DNA of 64,000 bases. Source: Thalassobacillus sp. CUG 92003 (lineage in GTDB: Bacteria; Bacillota; Bacilli; Bacillales; Halobacillaceae). Of this stretch, positions 37,289-48,919 are shown piece after piece; within the stretch, counting starts at the first letter, position 1, and every line of letters begins with the position of its first letter. The DNA is taken from the NCBI RefSeq assembly GCF_013618635.1, contig NZ_JABLSJ010000008.1, forward strand, positions 1 to 64,000, written 5' to 3'. The position numbers and the translations under genes were made by a program. The notes beneath the pieces are model-generated. The model worked only from the letters and a program-made list of their open reading frames with translations, made no database searches and was not told where the DNA came from.

Positions 37289-38334
37289 TTCTCAGCAGGT
37301 GTGGGAATGTAGATGATGCGGCCATCGGTTAAGGCATCATCCGTGAGAAGATCATTCGCTTGTGAAATTTGGTGTTTAGGAACATCGTACTTATCCGCCA
37401 GTGTGTCCAGGGTATCATTTTCCTGGACAATACATACTTTCATTTGACTGTAGCGTTCCTCGCGGCTATGAAATAAATACTGAAACAAGCTTTTTTTCTG
37501 CTGTGGTGATTCATCTGTCGGACTTTGGTAACTCGATTCCACAGGCTCGCCACTTTCTTCTTCCATCATTAAGGACGGTTGTTCCGCTTGTTCATAGTAA
37601 TCTGGTGTTACATCTTGCTGATTACCAAAGAATTCTGCGAAACTTTGCACTTTTTTATTATACTTCCACCTGCCATCGTCTTGGTCCTGGTCTCCGTGAT
37701 TATCGTGATACGCCTCATCCATTGGATAAGGTGCTTCATCTAATTTTGGAAGATTAGGTACTGCTGTAAAAGGCCTCGCCGGCGGTTGATCCTGTTTTTC
37801 TTCAAATACGGTTTCAAAACTGGCAGGTTCATCAAAAGCATCCTCACCCGCTTCTTCCGCCTCATATGATTGGCCCGCATCTCTTGAGGTCGGTTGGGCT
37901 TCTGTATTTTCCACCCCGTGGATAGCTATTTCGGCATGCAAACGAAGCTTTCGATCTTCAGGCAGTTGATAGTCAAAACTTGCGACACTGATCGAAATGT
38001 TATCGAGATCAGGTACGCGGTAGTCTGGAATAGAAATATCTACAGGAAATTTATGATTAAAACACTGAACGCCATCCTCATCCTGTTCCACAGAATCAAT
38101 CATTCTTTCATTGATGAGTGGAGGGGCGTACCCCCTTTGATCCGCTTCTTTTTTGGCCACATATTCGCCGGAAAGCTCTAGATCACCCGATAATTTTATT
38201 TGTCCATCTCGCGGCTGAATTGATATTTCGGGCTCCAGGGAAATTCCTACTAATTCCTGAACTTCCTGTCCTAATTGAAATGATAATGACTCATCGAGAT
38301 AGAATGTGAAGACATGTTTGTCGTCAAAATTCAC
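37285..38334 (-). CDS. spoVID: SpoVID, spore-coat encasement protein
   Basis: The 349-residue protein has the SpoVID N-terminal domain (about residues 1-135, with FYLDESLSFQLGQEVQELVG), an acidic, disordered middle and a C-terminal LysM domain (about 300-346, with VQENDTLDTLADKY). It drives encasement of the forespore by coat layers and partners SafA, also encoded in this window. The start is GTG 38334, with AAAGGGGGA about eight bases ahead. In B. subtilis ysxE follows spoVID; that gene is missing here, and a CotS/YsxE-like gene follows safA instead. Confidence 0.92.
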   Translation of the reverse strand: MNFDDKHVFTFYLDESLSFQLGQEVQELVGISLEPEISIQPRDGQIKLSGDLELSGEYVAKKEADQRGYAPPLINERMIDSVEQDEDGVQCFNHKFPVDISIPDYRVPDLDNISISVASFDYQLPEDRKLRLHAEIAIHGVENTEAQPTSRDAGQSYEAEEAGEDAFDEPASFETVFEEKQDQPPARPFTAVPNLPKLDEAPYPMDEAYHDNHGDQDQDDGRWKYNKKVQSFAEFFGNQQDVTPDYYEQAEQPSLMMEEESGEPVESSYQSPTDESPQQKKSLFQYLFHSREERYSQMKVCIVQENDTLDTLADKYDVPKHQISQANDLLTDDALTDGRIIYIPTPAEN

Positions 38335-38402
38335 TCCCTTTTCCCCCTTTCTAGGAAACTCCTTCTATAAACAATCTATGTCTTGATTAACATAATATAC
38401 AT

Positions 38403-38444
38403 AAAAAACCCATCGCCCTCTTTATCCTGTCAGAGCAATGGGTT
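38403..38444 (-). terminator. Terminator in the hemL-spoVID gap
   Basis: AACCCATTGC pairs with GCGATGGGTT around a 22-nt loop and is followed by TTTT on the minus strand. Confidence 0.7.
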
Positions 38445-38754
38445 AATTTTATAGTGGGTTCTTTAAATCACAGTGTCCCTGTTTCAATTAAGCCCCGTTT
38501 ATAGCCTTCGGGATTTCCTGGCGATTTCCGTTACGAAAGATGGCACATGAAGGGCAGGGAATTCACTCTCTTTCCATTAGATGGGAAATTATAGTCCCTC
38601 TCAATATAAGGTCTGCCATACATGAGCTTTCTAACTCCGGCTTCTAGCGGCCCAGAACATATCTTGCATAAGAGTCGCGCCGGAAGACGTTTTTTTTATA
38701 AACAAAATTTGGACTTATTCTCTTATTCGAGGGTTCGTTCATTCCTTATCGAAT

Positions 38755-38881
38755 GGGGTGACTTTGAAACGACGAGACTCCCGCGGGAGAAGGAGCTCGG
38801 CGAGACCCCACAGGGAGTGACAACGACCGAGGAGGCTTGCCGGTTCCCCCGCAGGAAAGCGAGTTGTTTCAAAGCCACCCC
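38755..38881 (+). repeat. Variable-stem element, copy downstream of hemL
   Basis: The arms GGGGTGACTTTGAAAC (38755-38770) and 38866-38881 pair at 15 of 16 positions. The core is nearly the same as in 10679-10801 and 29581-29698: GAGACTCCCGCGGGAGAAGG, GGCGAGACCCCACAGG, GAGGAGGCTTGCCGG and CCCCCGCAGGAAAGCGA. Confidence 0.85.
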
Positions 38882-38979
38882 TTTTCCTTACACCGTAACG
38901 AACCACCCTTATTTCAAATTTAAGTCTCCCATTTGATTAACTTTTTCAAAATCAAGCAACAACATTGTGTGCCAGGGCC

Positions 38980-40266
38980 TTATTTCTTAATCAATGCGAA
39001 TACGTTTCGAGCTGCCGTGATCGTTCGCTCAATATCTTCCTCCGTATGAGCTGTTGACAAGAACGTGCCCTCAAACTGTGAAGGTGGTAAGAAGATGCCT
39101 TCTTCAATCATGCCACGGTAATATTTTGCAAATAGATCTAAGTCAGACTTGTTCGCTGTCTTAAAGTCTTTGACTTCATTAGCATTGAAGAAGAAACCGA
39201 CCATTGAGCCTGCACGGTTGACGGTCAACGGAATATCAAATTCCTGAGCTGCTTCAGTAAATCCAGCAACGAGCCTGTCCACTTTTTTATTTATGGCATC
39301 ATACGCGGCTTCATCCATTTGAATTAAGGTTTCATACCCTGCTGTCATAGCCAGAGGATTTCCCGATAACGTGCCTGCTTGATAGACATCACCTGTTGGA
39401 GCTACTTTCTCCATAATTTCTTTTTTACCACCGTACGCTCCTACTGGCAGACCGCCTCCAATAACTTTCCCGAAGCAGGTCATATCGGGCGTAACACCAA
39501 AGTGTCCTTGTGCGCATGAGTAACCGACACGGAAGCCAGTCATGACTTCATCAAAGATGAGGACACTGCCATATTCTTCGGTGATGGCGCGTGTTTCTTG
39601 CAGAAAACCATCGATAGGCGGAACAACACCCATATTACCTGAGACAGGCTCTACGATAACAGCTGCAATATCATCTCCGAATTGTTCAAAGGCGTAGCGT
39701 AAACTCTCCTTATCATTATAAGGCACCGTAATGGTGGTTTCGGCAGTCGATGCCGGCACTCCTGGGGAATCCGGGAGGCCCAATGTAGCTACCCCGGAAC
39801 CCGCTTTAATTAACAAGGAGTCACCATGACCATGGTAATTTCCTTCAAATTTAAGAATCTTATTACGACCCGTATAGCCTCTGGCAATCCGCAAGGCACT
39901 CATGGTGGCTTCAGTGCCCGAGTTCACCATACGTATCATTTCAATCGATGGAACTCGATTAATCACCAGCTGAGCAAGACTATTCTCAATCTCAGTCGGT
40001 GTGCCAAAGCTTGTCCCCATTTCGGTTACACGTTTCAATCTCTCTACTACTTGATCGTTAGCATGGCCAAGGATAAGCGGCCCCCAGCTCAACACATAGT
40101 CAATATACGTGTTACCATCTATGTCGTAAATTTCAGAGCCTTTGCCTCTTTCCATAAAAATGGGGTCCATTCCAACTGACTTGAAAGCTCGAACGGGCGA
40201 ATTCACACCACCGGGCATCAGCTGCACCGCTTCTTTGTACGCATCAATCGATCGATCAAACTTCAT
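38980..40266 (-). CDS. hemL: Glutamate-1-semialdehyde 2,1-aminomutase
   Basis: PLP enzyme that converts glutamate-1-semialdehyde to 5-aminolevulinate in the C5 haem pathway. The 428-residue protein carries the PLP-lysine region ([15 protein letters not shown]), the loop DSPGVP and [11 protein letters not shown] 40266 ([10 protein letters not shown]) is used, because AAAGGTGGAG lies before it; a longer frame to 40305 adds a non-conserved extension. Last gene of hemAXCDBL. Confidence 0.96.
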   Translation of the reverse strand: MKFDRSIDAYKEAVQLMPGGVNSPVRAFKSVGMDPIFMERGKGSEIYDIDGNTYIDYVLSWGPLILGHANDQVVERLKRVTEMGTSFGTPTEIENSLAQLVINRVPSIEMIRMVNSGTEATMSALRIARGYTGRNKILKFEGNYHGHGDSLLIKAGSGVATLGLPDSPGVPASTAETTITVPYNDKESLRYAFEQFGDDIAAVIVEPVSGNMGVVPPIDGFLQETRAITEEYGSVLIFDEVMTGFRVGYSCAQGHFGVTPDMTCFGKVIGGGLPVGAYGGKKEIMEKVAPTGDVYQAGTLSGNPLAMTAGYETLIQMDEAAYDAINKKVDRLVAGFTEAAQEFDIPLTVNRAGSMVGFFFNANEVKDFKTANKSDLDLFAKYYRGMIEEGIFLPPSQFEGTFLSTAHTEEDIERTITAARNVFALIKK

Positions 40267-40289
40267 GACGACTCCACCTTTCTCATTAC

Positions 40290-41258
40290 TTATTGAGACA
40301 GCCATCTCGCTGCATCTTTAGCAAAGTACGTGACAATCAAATCTGCCCCCGCCCGTTTCATGGACGTGAGTTTTTCTAACACGATTTCCTCTTCATTTAC
40401 CCAGCCATTTTGAGCTGCCGCTTTGATCATGGAATATTCACCACTCACATTATAAGCTACCAGCGGCGCATTAAAACGGTCTTTCACCTCGCGCATTATA
40501 TCTAAATAAGCGAGGGCAGGCTTAACAATGAGAAAATCCGCTCCTTCTTCCATATCAGATGCTGCCTCTCGCATCGCTTCTCTTCGATTAGACGGATCCA
40601 TTTGATAGGTGCGTCGATCCCCAAACTGCGGAGAGCTGTGAGCCGCATCACGAAACGGTCCGAAGAAAGCGGAAGAATATTTTATAGCATAAGACATAAT
40701 GGGAATTTGACTGAACCCTGCTTCATCCAGTCCTTCACGTATGGACGTGACAAATCCATCCATCATATTCGACGGGGCAATGATATCCGCTCCTGCCCTG
40801 GCCTGACTGATCGCCGTTTCGGTTAACACCTTCAAGGAAGCATCATTTTCAATTACACCATCTGAAACGATCCCGCAATGCCCATGGTCTGTGTATTGGC
40901 ACAAACACGTGTCGGCAATGACGGCCAAGGAAGGTACATCTTCCTTGATTTGTCGGATAGCTTTCTGGACGATGCCATGGTCATGATAAGCTTCTGAGCC
41001 TTGTTCATCTTTCACTTTAGGGACGCCAAATACAATGACCGAGCGTATCCCAAGCGATTCAACCTCTTGCATTTCTTCGGTCAAATAATCGAGCGAAATC
41101 TGAAACACCCCGGGCATAGAAGGCACTTCATGCTTCCAGCCTTCCCCTTCAACTACAAAAATCGGATAAATCAAATCCTCCTGCCGTAACGCCGTTTCAC
41201 GAACCATTGAGCGGATGGCATCTGTCCGGCGCAAGCGTCTATGCCGTTTAAAGTCCAT
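40290..41258 (-). CDS. hemB: Porphobilinogen synthase (ALA dehydratase)
   Basis: Condenses two 5-aminolevulinate molecules to porphobilinogen. The 322-residue protein has the catalytic lysine regions [15 protein letters not shown] and VKPALAYLD. It also has the zinc-type cysteine cluster [14 protein letters not shown] (about residues 120-133), which implies a zinc-dependent rather than a magnesium-only enzyme. Followed by hemL after 23 bp. Confidence 0.97.
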   Translation of the reverse strand: MDFKRHRRLRRTDAIRSMVRETALRQEDLIYPIFVVEGEGWKHEVPSMPGVFQISLDYLTEEMQEVESLGIRSVIVFGVPKVKDEQGSEAYHDHGIVQKAIRQIKEDVPSLAVIADTCLCQYTDHGHCGIVSDGVIENDASLKVLTETAISQARAGADIIAPSNMMDGFVTSIREGLDEAGFSQIPIMSYAIKYSSAFFGPFRDAAHSSPQFGDRRTYQMDPSNRREAMREAASDMEEGADFLIVKPALAYLDIMREVKDRFNAPLVAYNVSGEYSMIKAAAQNGWVNEEEIVLEKLTSMKRAGADLIVTYFAKDAARWLSQ

Positions 41259-41275
41259 ATCGATCGTTTCCTTTC

Positions 41276-42037
41276 TTAATTAAAATACCGATTCATGCAA
41301 TCGATCATACTTTCAATTGTATAACGTGTCGGTACTCTGATCGTTTGAAAGCCTTTTTGCTCGGCTTCATTTGCTGTCGTAGGACCGATACAAAAGCAGG
41401 GTAACGCCAAAGCGTCATTTTTTTCATCCCCAATCAAATCCATGAATGCTTGAATCGTTGAAGGGCTCGTAAACGTCAAGCCGTCTATCCGCCCCCCGTT
41501 TTCAAATGAACATTGCAATTGTCCGGCATGGTTCTCCATGGTTATGGTATCATATACAATCATTTGGTGAAAAAAAACATCACGACGAGATAACTCTTCG
41601 GCCAGGTCCCCTCTAGAGAGATTACCGCACACCACTAACCCCTTACCCGATTCGGGAACTGCCAAAGCAAACTGACTTCCTAAGGCAGCGCCAGAAGACA
41701 CATCAGGAATAAAATCTGCGGTGTAACCAAACGCATCCAAAGCTTGCTCTGTTTTTCGTCCCACGACGGCGAATTGTACAGTGTGAGGCACCTCTAATTG
41801 TAATCGGTCCAGCATATCGAAAAAAAACTTCACGCCATTGGAACTGGTGAAAAATAGCCAAGTGTACGCGTGAAGTTTATTCATGATCGATCTATTCGTT
41901 TGATTATCCCTCACACGAAACGTAAGCAGGGGAACCTCCACAGGGTCCCCGCCATGCTGTTGAATCAGATGAGAAAAAGCTTCCGCTTGGGGGCTCGCAC
42001 GTGTGACCATGATCCGTTTCCCCATTAACCCGGACAT
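41276..42037 (-). CDS. hemD: Uroporphyrinogen-III synthase
   Basis: The 253-residue protein has the two-lobed HemD plan, with the C-terminal signature [15 protein letters not shown] and [10 protein letters not shown]. Closes hydroxymethylbilane to uroporphyrinogen III with ring-D inversion. Its ATG overlaps the hemC stop (TAATG), so translation is coupled. Confidence 0.92.
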   Translation of the reverse strand: MSGLMGKRIMVTRASPQAEAFSHLIQQHGGDPVEVPLLTFRVRDNQTNRSIMNKLHAYTWLFFTSSNGVKFFFDMLDRLQLEVPHTVQFAVVGRKTEQALDAFGYTADFIPDVSSGAALGSQFALAVPESGKGLVVCGNLSRGDLAEELSRRDVFFHQMIVYDTITMENHAGQLQCSFENGGRIDGLTFTSPSTIQAFMDLIGDEKNDALALPCFCIGPTTANEAEQKGFQTIRVPTRYTIESMIDCMNRYFN

Positions 42038-42966
42038 TACTCTCCATACTCCTCTTTTGCTTCATTGACAATTTCCTGAGCCCCACGCTCTTTCAATTTA
42101 TCAGCCGCTTCCTTGCCAACCGCAATAGGGTCGTGACCTCTTATGGTGTCATGGAGCACGTAAGTTCCATCTGGTTTTGCGACTAGAGCGGAGAGAACAA
42201 CTTCATCACCATCTAAGTAAGCATAGCCCCCAATGGGGACTTGACAGCCACCTTCTAGGTCATGGAGAAATTTTCTTTCTGCCGCCACTGTACGTTCAGT
42301 GTAAGCATCATTAATTTTCATAAGAAAATCGCGTAATGAATGGTCCTCTTCACGGCACTGGATCGCAAGCGCACCTTGGCCGACTGCGGGCACGCATACA
42401 TCAGGTTCTAAGTACTCCGTGACAAGATCATCACTCCAACCCATGCGTTTTAATCCTGCAGCAGCCAGGACAATGGCATCAAAATTTTCTTCCCTTAATT
42501 TGCGTAAGCGAGTATCAATGTTACCGCGAATCCATTGGATATCAATCTCCGGTCGCACCGCCTTAAGTTGGGCGCCGCGCCTCAGGCTGCTCGTACCAAC
42601 TACTGCGCCTGCCGGGAGCTCCAGGAACGGAACATAATCATTGGAAACGAACGCATCTCGGTGATCTTCACGTTTCGGAATGGAGGCGACCGTCAACCCC
42701 TCAGAAACGACTGAAGGCATATCCTTCATGCTGTGGACTGCCATATCAATTTCACCTTCGTACATCGCTTTCTCAATTTCTTTGATGAATAAACCTTTGC
42801 CTCCCACTTTGGATAAGGTGACATTGACGATTTCATCCCCTTTAGTAGAGATGCGTTTGATCTCATATTCGTAAGAGGGGTCGATTTCTTTCAATTGTTC
42901 GATTACCCATTCAGTCTGAGTAATGGCAAGGTTGCTTTTGCGAGAGCCGATTACGATTTTTTGCAC
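42037..42966 (-). CDS. hemC: Hydroxymethylbilane synthase
   Basis: The 309-residue porphobilinogen deaminase starts [17 protein letters not shown]. It contains the cofactor-binding cysteine in [13 protein letters not shown], to which the dipyrromethane is attached, and the conserved Asp in the [12 protein letters not shown] segment. It polymerises four porphobilinogens. Between hemX and hemD. Confidence 0.97.
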   Translation of the reverse strand: MQKIVIGSRKSNLAITQTEWVIEQLKEIDPSYEYEIKRISTKGDEIVNVTLSKVGGKGLFIKEIEKAMYEGEIDMAVHSMKDMPSVVSEGLTVASIPKREDHRDAFVSNDYVPFLELPAGAVVGTSSLRRGAQLKAVRPEIDIQWIRGNIDTRLRKLREENFDAIVLAAAGLKRMGWSDDLVTEYLEPDVCVPAVGQGALAIQCREEDHSLRDFLMKINDAYTERTVAAERKFLHDLEGGCQVPIGGYAYLDGDEVVLSALVAKPDGTYVLHDTIRGHDPIAVGKEAADKLKERGAQEIVNEAKEEYGE

Positions 42967-42981
42967 ATGCGTTGCCTCCTA

Positions 42982-43800
42982 TTAGAAATGAAAATTAGAT
43001 AAGGAACCGAATAAGAAAAAATTGATGAGCAGAAACAAAAATGCGCCGGTGTTAAACCAGGATATTGCCCGTCCTTGATAGCCTTTGACAACCCGTAAAA
43101 ACAAGTAAATAAAATAGACGATCAATACTAAGAAAGATCCAAGCGTTTTAGAGTCGTACCAATAAAACACATCCTCTGACGTATACCCCCATGTAACGCC
43201 CAGTATCACAGCTATAAGCAGGAGCGGTACGCCAAGTACAATCGCGATATAGGAAAAATTGTCAAGTTTATTCAAGTCTGCCAGTCTCAATAACTTTGTA
43301 TTCCACTTTTTTTGTTTCAACAAACGATATTGAAGCAAATACATAATCGAGAAGATAAACGCTAAGGTGAAAAAGCCATACGAAATAATCGCAAGGGTAA
43401 TATGAACAATCAGCATTTCGTCTACCAAACGGACACTTTCACCGACAGCTTGACTTTGTGCGCGCGTCGATAAGTGAATCAACATGACAAAAAAACCAAG
43501 GACATTTGTAAAGAAAACTAGAAAATCAACCCGGAACAACCGGTTGATGATTAACGAAAAGGTTACCAAAATCCAGGCGTAAAAATATAAACCATCATAA
43601 ACATTGAGAACCGGAAAATTATGTTTAACCAATACTTCAATTAACAAAAAAATGGTTTGTAACGCCCAAACCATACTAAGTAACCAGAAGGCAGTGCGAT
43701 TCACCTTCCGGTTATGTTGAATGAAATCCATAAAATATCCAATTAAACTTAATCCATAAAGAAAAATGATCAGCTCATATACCCATTTCAATTCCAACAT
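42982..43800 (-). CDS. hemX: HemX, CcsA-like membrane protein
   Basis: The 272-residue protein has about eight membrane helices and belongs to the cytochrome c assembly (CcsA/ResC) superfamily. It includes the region VTWGYTSEDVFYWYDSKT (WWD-like, partially). In B. subtilis HemX lowers the level of HemA; the mechanism is not fixed. It lies 12 bp after hemA within the operon. Confidence 0.92.
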   Translation of the reverse strand: MLELKWVYELIIFLYGLSLIGYFMDFIQHNRKVNRTAFWLLSMVWALQTIFLLIEVLVKHNFPVLNVYDGLYFYAWILVTFSLIINRLFRVDFLVFFTNVLGFFVMLIHLSTRAQSQAVGESVRLVDEMLIVHITLAIISYGFFTLAFIFSIMYLLQYRLLKQKKWNTKLLRLADLNKLDNFSYIAIVLGVPLLLIAVILGVTWGYTSEDVFYWYDSKTLGSFLVLIVYFIYLFLRVVKGYQGRAISWFNTGAFLFLLINFFLFGSLSNFHF

Positions 43801-43812
43801 AAATGGGCCACC

Positions 43813-45186
43813 TTAAGAATGAGACGTCAGGCTGTTCATTGTTTGCCACGAAGCCGTTTCGCTGCTTTGATCAGACTCCTTCTCTGTCTGCTGATCTTTA
43901 ACCTTCATCTCATTTTCAACCTCGTCTTCTATATCAAATATTTGCATGAAAAGTTGAAGGGACTTGTCCGAATCCGGCTGTGCTGCTAACTCTTTTGCTT
44001 GAGAAATCGGGCTTTTCAACATTTGATTGACGATGCTTTTCGTATGCTTGTTCAATACTTTTTTCTCACGATCCGTCAAATCAGGCAATTTTCGTTCAAG
44101 ACTTTGCATCGTTTCAGATTGGATCGATAATGCTTTATGGCGCAACGCAGAAATGACCGGAACGACACCAATGGTTTGCAGCCATTCGTTGAACTGGACG
44201 ATTTCAGCTTCGATCATTAATTCAATTCCTTCAGCCGCTTCTTCTCTGGCAGCTAAATTTGCATCGACGATTCCTTGCAGATCATCGATATCATACAAAA
44301 ACACACTATCCATGCTTTCAATCGCAGGCTCAATATCCCTTGGCACTGCAATATCGACGAGGAAAAGCGGTTTCCCTTTGCGACTGCGATGGACCGCTTC
44401 CATTGATTCTTTCGTCAAGACATACTCATTTGAACCAGTAGAACTGATCAAAATATCAGCATCTTGAAGGATGGCGTCCATATCTTCCATTGTTCTGGCA
44501 TGGCCATTGAACTGAGCTGCAACGACCTGAGCTTTTGCGAGGGTCCGATTCACCACTGTCACTTGCTTGACTCCAGAGCCTTGCAAGTTCTTTGCAGCTA
44601 ACTCACCCATTTTGCCAGCCCCAAGAATCACAATATGCTTATTGACGAGATCGCCGAAAATTTTCTTGGCAAGTTCCACAGCAGCGTAACTGACAGACAC
44701 GGCATTCTCTCCAATTTCCGTGTCTTTGTGGCCTCGTTTGGCTAATGTAACTGTTTGTTTAAATAAATGATTAAAGATCGTCCCCGTTGTACCTGCTTCT
44801 TGCGCAAGCTGGAAAGCCGATTTCATTTGACCAAGGATCTGCGTTTCCCCGAGCACCATTGAATCCAGTCCCGAAGTGACGCGCATCAAATGCTCAATCG
44901 CACCCTCTGCTTCATAAATGGACAAATAAGGAGAAAAACTTTCTTTATCTACGTCAAACCAGTTGGCTAAGAATTGTTTAATATAATAGCGACCGGTATG
45001 GACCTGGTCCACGACCGCATAAATTTCGGTGCGATTACATGTGGAAATGATCACATTCTCGAGCACACTCTTTTGCTGATTCAAATGAATCATAGCATCT
45101 GAAAGAGCATCATCAGAAAATGCGAGGTTCTCCCGAATGTGCACAGGGGCGCTCTTATAATTTAGTCCGACAGCTATAATATGCAT
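43813..45186 (-). CDS. hemA: Glutamyl-tRNA reductase
   Basis: The first committed enzyme of the C5 haem pathway, reducing Glu-tRNA to glutamate-1-semialdehyde with NADPH. The 457-residue protein has the catalytic Cys in [11 protein letters not shown] (about residue 51), a NADPH-binding motif ([15 protein letters not shown]) and a C-terminal dimerisation region. ATG 45186 ([14 protein letters not shown]) has GGGGGT eight bases ahead and is preferred to 45255. A PerR-like box lies 38 bp upstream. The C-terminal 30 residues are polar and variable. Confidence 0.96.
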   Translation of the reverse strand: MHIIAVGLNYKSAPVHIRENLAFSDDALSDAMIHLNQQKSVLENVIISTCNRTEIYAVVDQVHTGRYYIKQFLANWFDVDKESFSPYLSIYEAEGAIEHLMRVTSGLDSMVLGETQILGQMKSAFQLAQEAGTTGTIFNHLFKQTVTLAKRGHKDTEIGENAVSVSYAAVELAKKIFGDLVNKHIVILGAGKMGELAAKNLQGSGVKQVTVVNRTLAKAQVVAAQFNGHARTMEDMDAILQDADILISSTGSNEYVLTKESMEAVHRSRKGKPLFLVDIAVPRDIEPAIESMDSVFLYDIDDLQGIVDANLAAREEAAEGIELMIEAEIVQFNEWLQTIGVVPVISALRHKALSIQSETMQSLERKLPDLTDREKKVLNKHTKSIVNQMLKSPISQAKELAAQPDSDKSLQLFMQIFDIEDEVENEMKVKDQQTEKESDQSSETASWQTMNSLTSHS

Positions 45187-45223
45187 GAATTCTACCCCCA
45201 AAGAATCTTTCGTTACGAACAAT

Positions 45224-45238
45224 TTATAATCATTATTA
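45224..45238. promoter_or_regulatory. PerR-like box upstream of hemA
   Basis: TTATAATCATTATTA matches the PerR consensus TTATAATNATTATAA at 13 of 14 informative positions. It overlaps a candidate -10 (TATAAT, 45240-45235, minus strand). B. subtilis hemAXCDBL is a known PerR regulon member, so peroxide-responsive control is likely. Confidence 0.7.
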
Positions 45239-45404
45239 TAACATGAAACCATCATGATCTTTCAGTATAAATGTGAACAGAGATTGAATCTATTATGGTA
45301 CGATAGATATGTCCTTCCTTCATCTGTTCAAACCCGATTGTACTTTACCATAATACTGGCCTAATCGCAAGAAATCGACATCAATTGCAAAGGAGTTGAG
45401 ACGC

Positions 45405-45887
45405 GTGAAAAAACAAAACACCTTCATCGGTTTTCTATTGATTGGAATCGGCGCTTATTTCTTTCTCCAACAACTAAATATACCCGTACTGGATAATTTT
45501 TATTCTTGGCCCACGCTGCTGATCATTATAGGTGTCGCCTTCTTATTACATAGTTATATTGCAAATGAACATCAAAACATTTTGACTGGAGCTTTACTGT
45601 TAGGGTTTGGATTGCATTTCCACAGTGTGAACACGTATTCTTTTTGGATCGATCATTGGGCTGTGTATCCACTCATCATCGGCGGCGCGTTTCTCCTGCG
45701 CTACCAAAAGACAAAAAGCGGCTTGTTGCCTGGTTTGATTTTAGTAGGGCTAGCATGTTTCGCTATTTTTTCTTCATCTAATCCGGGCTGGTTCTTATGG
45801 ATCAACCAACTCATTAATCTAATCGAAAACTTTTGGCCGCTCTTATTAATCGGCATCGGGTTATATTTTTTATATAAACGAAAATAA
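45405..45887 (+). CDS. LiaI/LiaF-like small membrane protein
   Basis: The 160-residue plus-strand protein has about six hydrophobic segments with repeated patterns such as FLLIGIGAYFFLQQL and WPLLLIGIGLYFLYKRK, as in the DUF5668/LiaF N-terminal transmembrane domain. Its function is unknown; relatives act in envelope-stress sensing. The start is GTG 45405 with AAAGGAG nine bases ahead; TTG 45396 would overlap that site. It converges with ysxC at a shared terminator. Confidence 0.72.
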   Translation: MKKQNTFIGFLLIGIGAYFFLQQLNIPVLDNFYSWPTLLIIIGVAFLLHSYIANEHQNILTGALLLGFGLHFHSVNTYSFWIDHWAVYPLIIGGAFLLRYQKTKSGLLPGLILVGLACFAIFSSSNPGWFLWINQLINLIENFWPLLLIGIGLYFLYKRK

Positions 45888-45922
45888 CTTTAACAAAACT
45901 ATGGCACAGTATTTTGGCCATT

Positions 45923-45978
45923 AAAAAGACCTTCAATATAGAACAGGTGATAACGTGTTGTGTATTGAAGGTCTTTTG
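45923..45978. terminator. Bidirectional terminator between 45405 gene and ysxC
   Basis: AAAAGACCTTCAATA (45924-45938) is complementary to TATTGAAGGTCTTTT (45963-45977). A/T runs lie on both sides. Confidence 0.85.
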
Positions 45979-46014
45979 AGCCTAAGGGCTCTTATTTATA
46001 AAGGCGGATGATGT

Positions 46015-46599
46015 TCAATCAAGGTACGGATAGAGTGCGCGCCAAGCGTACTCCTTACCCTCTGCCGTTTCAGCTGAAAACGGGATGATCGTATCCTCGT
46101 CCTCCATCTGAAGCGTCTGTATGATCGTTTGCAGATGTTTATGACGCTTCCCTTTTGAAATTTTGTCAGCTTTCGTTGCAATGACGATCACAGGCAAGTC
46201 AAAATGCTTGAGATAATCATACATCATCTGATCCCCTTCAGATGGTTTGTGGCGCATATCTACGATTAAAACGGTGGCACGCAAAAACTCACGTGTGGAG
46301 AAATATTCTTCCATCATTTGGCCCCATTTTTCCCGTTCCTTTTTCGAAACTTTGGCGTAGCCATACCCTGGCACATCGACAAAATGAAATTTATCATTGA
46401 TCCGGTAAAAGTTGATTGTTTGTGTTTTTCCTGGTTTTGACGACGTCCTGGCAAGGCTTTTCCGCTGGATAAGCTTATTGATAAACGATGATTTCCCTAC
46501 GTTAGATCGACCGGCTAGAGCAATCTCCGGAATAGGCTCCTTGGGATACTGCTTTTGGCTGACCGCACTGATCACGATTTCAGCTTGATTGACTTTCAT
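46015..46599 (-). CDS. ysxC: YsxC/EngB ribosome-assembly GTPase
   Basis: The 194-residue GTPase has the G1 motif [11 protein letters not shown] (about residues 31-41), DVPGYGYA (G3) and TKAD (G4). YsxC acts in late 50S assembly and is essential in B. subtilis. ATG 46599 has GGAGG six bases upstream; the gene overlaps the lonA end by 20 nt. The lonA-ysxC pair is conserved in Bacilli. Confidence 0.96.
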   Translation of the reverse strand: MKVNQAEIVISAVSQKQYPKEPIPEIALAGRSNVGKSSFINKLIQRKSLARTSSKPGKTQTINFYRINDKFHFVDVPGYGYAKVSKKEREKWGQMMEEYFSTREFLRATVLIVDMRHKPSEGDQMMYDYLKHFDLPVIVIATKADKISKGKRHKHLQTIIQTLQMEDEDTIIPFSAETAEGKEYAWRALYPYLD

Positions 46600-48919
46600 C
46601 TTTTTCCTCCGTTAATGCACGGTCTAACACTTCATCTAAATGTTTAACCGTAATAAATTTCAATCCTTCCCGGACACTCTCCGGAATATCTTCTAAATCC
46701 TTTTTGTTCTCTGCTGGAATAATGATGGTGGTAAGGCCGGCACGGTGGGCGCTTAGTGCCTTCTCTTTCAACCCGCCGATGGGCAGCACTCTCCCTCGCA
46801 ACGTGATTTCGCCTGTCATGCCTACTTCTTTTCTTACAGGACGGCCAGTTAGCGCTGAAACGAGCGCGGTAGCCATGGTGATGCCGGCAGACGGTCCATC
46901 CTTGGGCGTAGCACCTTCAGGAACGTGAATATGAATATCATTATTCTCCCCGAATTCTGGGTCGATCTTCAATTCTTCAGCGCGCGAACGTATATAACTG
47001 AAAGCCGCCTGCGCCGATTCTTTCATGACATCACCGAGCTTTCCTGTCAATGTGAGTTTACCTTTACCTGGATAAATGGAAACCTCTATCGAGAGCGTAT
47101 CCCCTCCGGATGCCGTATAAGCCAGACCCGTCGCTGTCCCGATTTGATCTTCTTCTTCCGCGCGTCCATAACGGAATTTCGGTTGTCCTAATAGTTCTTC
47201 TAATTGCTTTTCCGTCACAATAATACGTTTCTTTTTGCCCGATACCACTTTCTTTGCAGCTTTCCGGCAAATGGAGGCAAGTTCACGTTCCAAACCACGG
47301 ACACCCGCCTCCCTTGTATACGTGCGAATCAATTTCAACATGGCGTCATCACGGAATTGCATTTTGCTTTTAGTCAGACCGTTCTCCTTCAATTGTTTTG
47401 GCAGCAAATGCTGCTTAGCTATATGAAGTTTCTCGACTTCCGTGTAGCCTGCAATTGAAATCACTTCCATACGATCAAGCAACGGCCCGGGTATGGTTTG
47501 CATCGTATTAGCTGTCGTCACGAACATGATCTTGGAGAGATCATAGTTTTCTTCAATAAAGTGGTCACTGAATGTACTGTTTTGTTCAGGATCGAGGACT
47601 TCAAGCATTGCTGAAGACGGGTCTCCACGGAAATCGCTGGCCATTTTATCGATTTCATCGAGTAAAAATACTGGATTGACTGTGCCGGCGCGCTTCACTC
47701 CCTGGATAATCCGCCCTGGCATCGCACCGATGTAAGTTCTGCGGTGTCCACGAATCTCCGCTTCATCACGGATGCCGCCCACTGATATTCGCACAAATTT
47801 GCGATTGATTGCCCTTGCAATGGATTTAGCAAGGGACGTTTTCCCCACACCGGGCGGGCCTACCAAACAAAGAATCGGGCCTTTAATCGATTGAGTAAGC
47901 TGCTGGACTGCTAAATACTCAAGCACACGTTCCTTTACTTTTTCTAAACCGTAATGGTCCTCATCTAATATTTTTTCTGCATGCAGAACATCAAGATTAT
48001 CAACGGTTTCCGTTTCCCATGGCAAAGTGACAAGCCATTCAATGTAGTTTCGGATCACTGAACTTTCCGCGGAGCTCTGGGGAACCTTTTCATAGCGTCC
48101 CAATTCCTTTAAAGCAACATTTTCAATGCGCTCTGGCATTTGAGCATCTTCAATTTTCTGTTTGAGTTCAGCTACTTCTCCTGTTTTGCCATCTTTGTCG
48201 CCCAACTCATTCTGAATCGCCTTCATTTGTTCTCTTAAGTAGTACTCTTTCTGGGTTTTTTCCATTGACTTTTTGACGCGTTGTCCGATTTTCTTCTCAA
48301 TTTCAAGGACTTCACGTTCATTGCTGATGATATCGACCAAATTTTGGAGTCTTTGTTTTACATTGGCTGTTTCTAAAATAGACTGCTTTTCTTTCATTTT
48401 GATCGGCAGGTGAGAACTCACAATATCAGCAAGTCTGCTTGGTTCCTCTATGTCTACGACTGTATCATACGTTTCCTGGGTCACTTTCTTTGAGACTTTA
48501 ACATATTGTTCGAACTGTGACATCAAACTGCGCATCAGCGCTTCTTCTTCGTTTTGATCTTCATGGATATCATCAACATTAAGTATATTTACGACGAAAA
48601 AATCTTCTTCATCGAGAAATTCTGCAATCTCAGCCCGTTTGATACCCTCAACCAGTACGCGATGCGTACCGTTCGGGAGTTTTACCATCTGTTTCACTTT
48701 GGCTACTGTCCCAATCCGATAAAGATCTTCGTCCGAAGGGTCATCCATATTCACTTCTTTTTGGGAGACGAGAAAAATCTCGCTATTCTCCATCATGGAC
48801 TGCTCTAACGCCTTAACAGACTTATCACGACCAACATCCAGATGCAGGACCATCGATGGATATACCAGTAAACCTCTAAGTGGAAGGAGGGGTATTTGTA
48901 CATTTTGTTTATCTGTCAT
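46580..48919 (-). CDS. lonA: ATP-dependent protease LonA
   Basis: The 779-residue protein has an N-terminal substrate domain (about residues 10-200), a coiled-coil region (about 205-270), an AAA+ module with Walker [10 protein letters not shown] (about 355), and a C-terminal protease domain with the Ser-Lys dyad motif GPSAGITMA (about 680). ATG 48919 has GGAGGTG six bases ahead; a frame from 48949 is rejected. It degrades misfolded and regulatory proteins in the cytosol. Overlaps ysxC. Confidence 0.97.
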   Translation of the reverse strand: MTDKQNVQIPLLPLRGLLVYPSMVLHLDVGRDKSVKALEQSMMENSEIFLVSQKEVNMDDPSDEDLYRIGTVAKVKQMVKLPNGTHRVLVEGIKRAEIAEFLDEEDFFVVNILNVDDIHEDQNEEEALMRSLMSQFEQYVKVSKKVTQETYDTVVDIEEPSRLADIVSSHLPIKMKEKQSILETANVKQRLQNLVDIISNEREVLEIEKKIGQRVKKSMEKTQKEYYLREQMKAIQNELGDKDGKTGEVAELKQKIEDAQMPERIENVALKELGRYEKVPQSSAESSVIRNYIEWLVTLPWETETVDNLDVLHAEKILDEDHYGLEKVKERVLEYLAVQQLTQSIKGPILCLVGPPGVGKTSLAKSIARAINRKFVRISVGGIRDEAEIRGHRRTYIGAMPGRIIQGVKRAGTVNPVFLLDEIDKMASDFRGDPSSAMLEVLDPEQNSTFSDHFIEENYDLSKIMFVTTANTMQTIPGPLLDRMEVISIAGYTEVEKLHIAKQHLLPKQLKENGLTKSKMQFRDDAMLKLIRTYTREAGVRGLERELASICRKAAKKVVSGKKKRIIVTEKQLEELLGQPKFRYGRAEEEDQIGTATGLAYTASGGDTLSIEVSIYPGKGKLTLTGKLGDVMKESAQAAFSYIRSRAEELKIDPEFGENNDIHIHVPEGATPKDGPSAGITMATALVSALTGRPVRKEVGMTGEITLRGRVLPIGGLKEKALSAHRAGLTTIIIPAENKKDLEDIPESVREGLKFITVKHLDEVLDRALTEEKDESQSS

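Larger units (their letters stand above)
38335..38979. other. 645-bp intergenic region between hemL and spoVID
   Basis: Holds, in minus-strand order, a variable-stem element (38755-38881), about 300 bp of unrecognised sequence with a TATAAT box at 38593-38588, and a terminator at 38403-38444. A small RNA between box and terminator is possible, but the -35 is poor. No coding region is supported. Confidence 0.5.
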
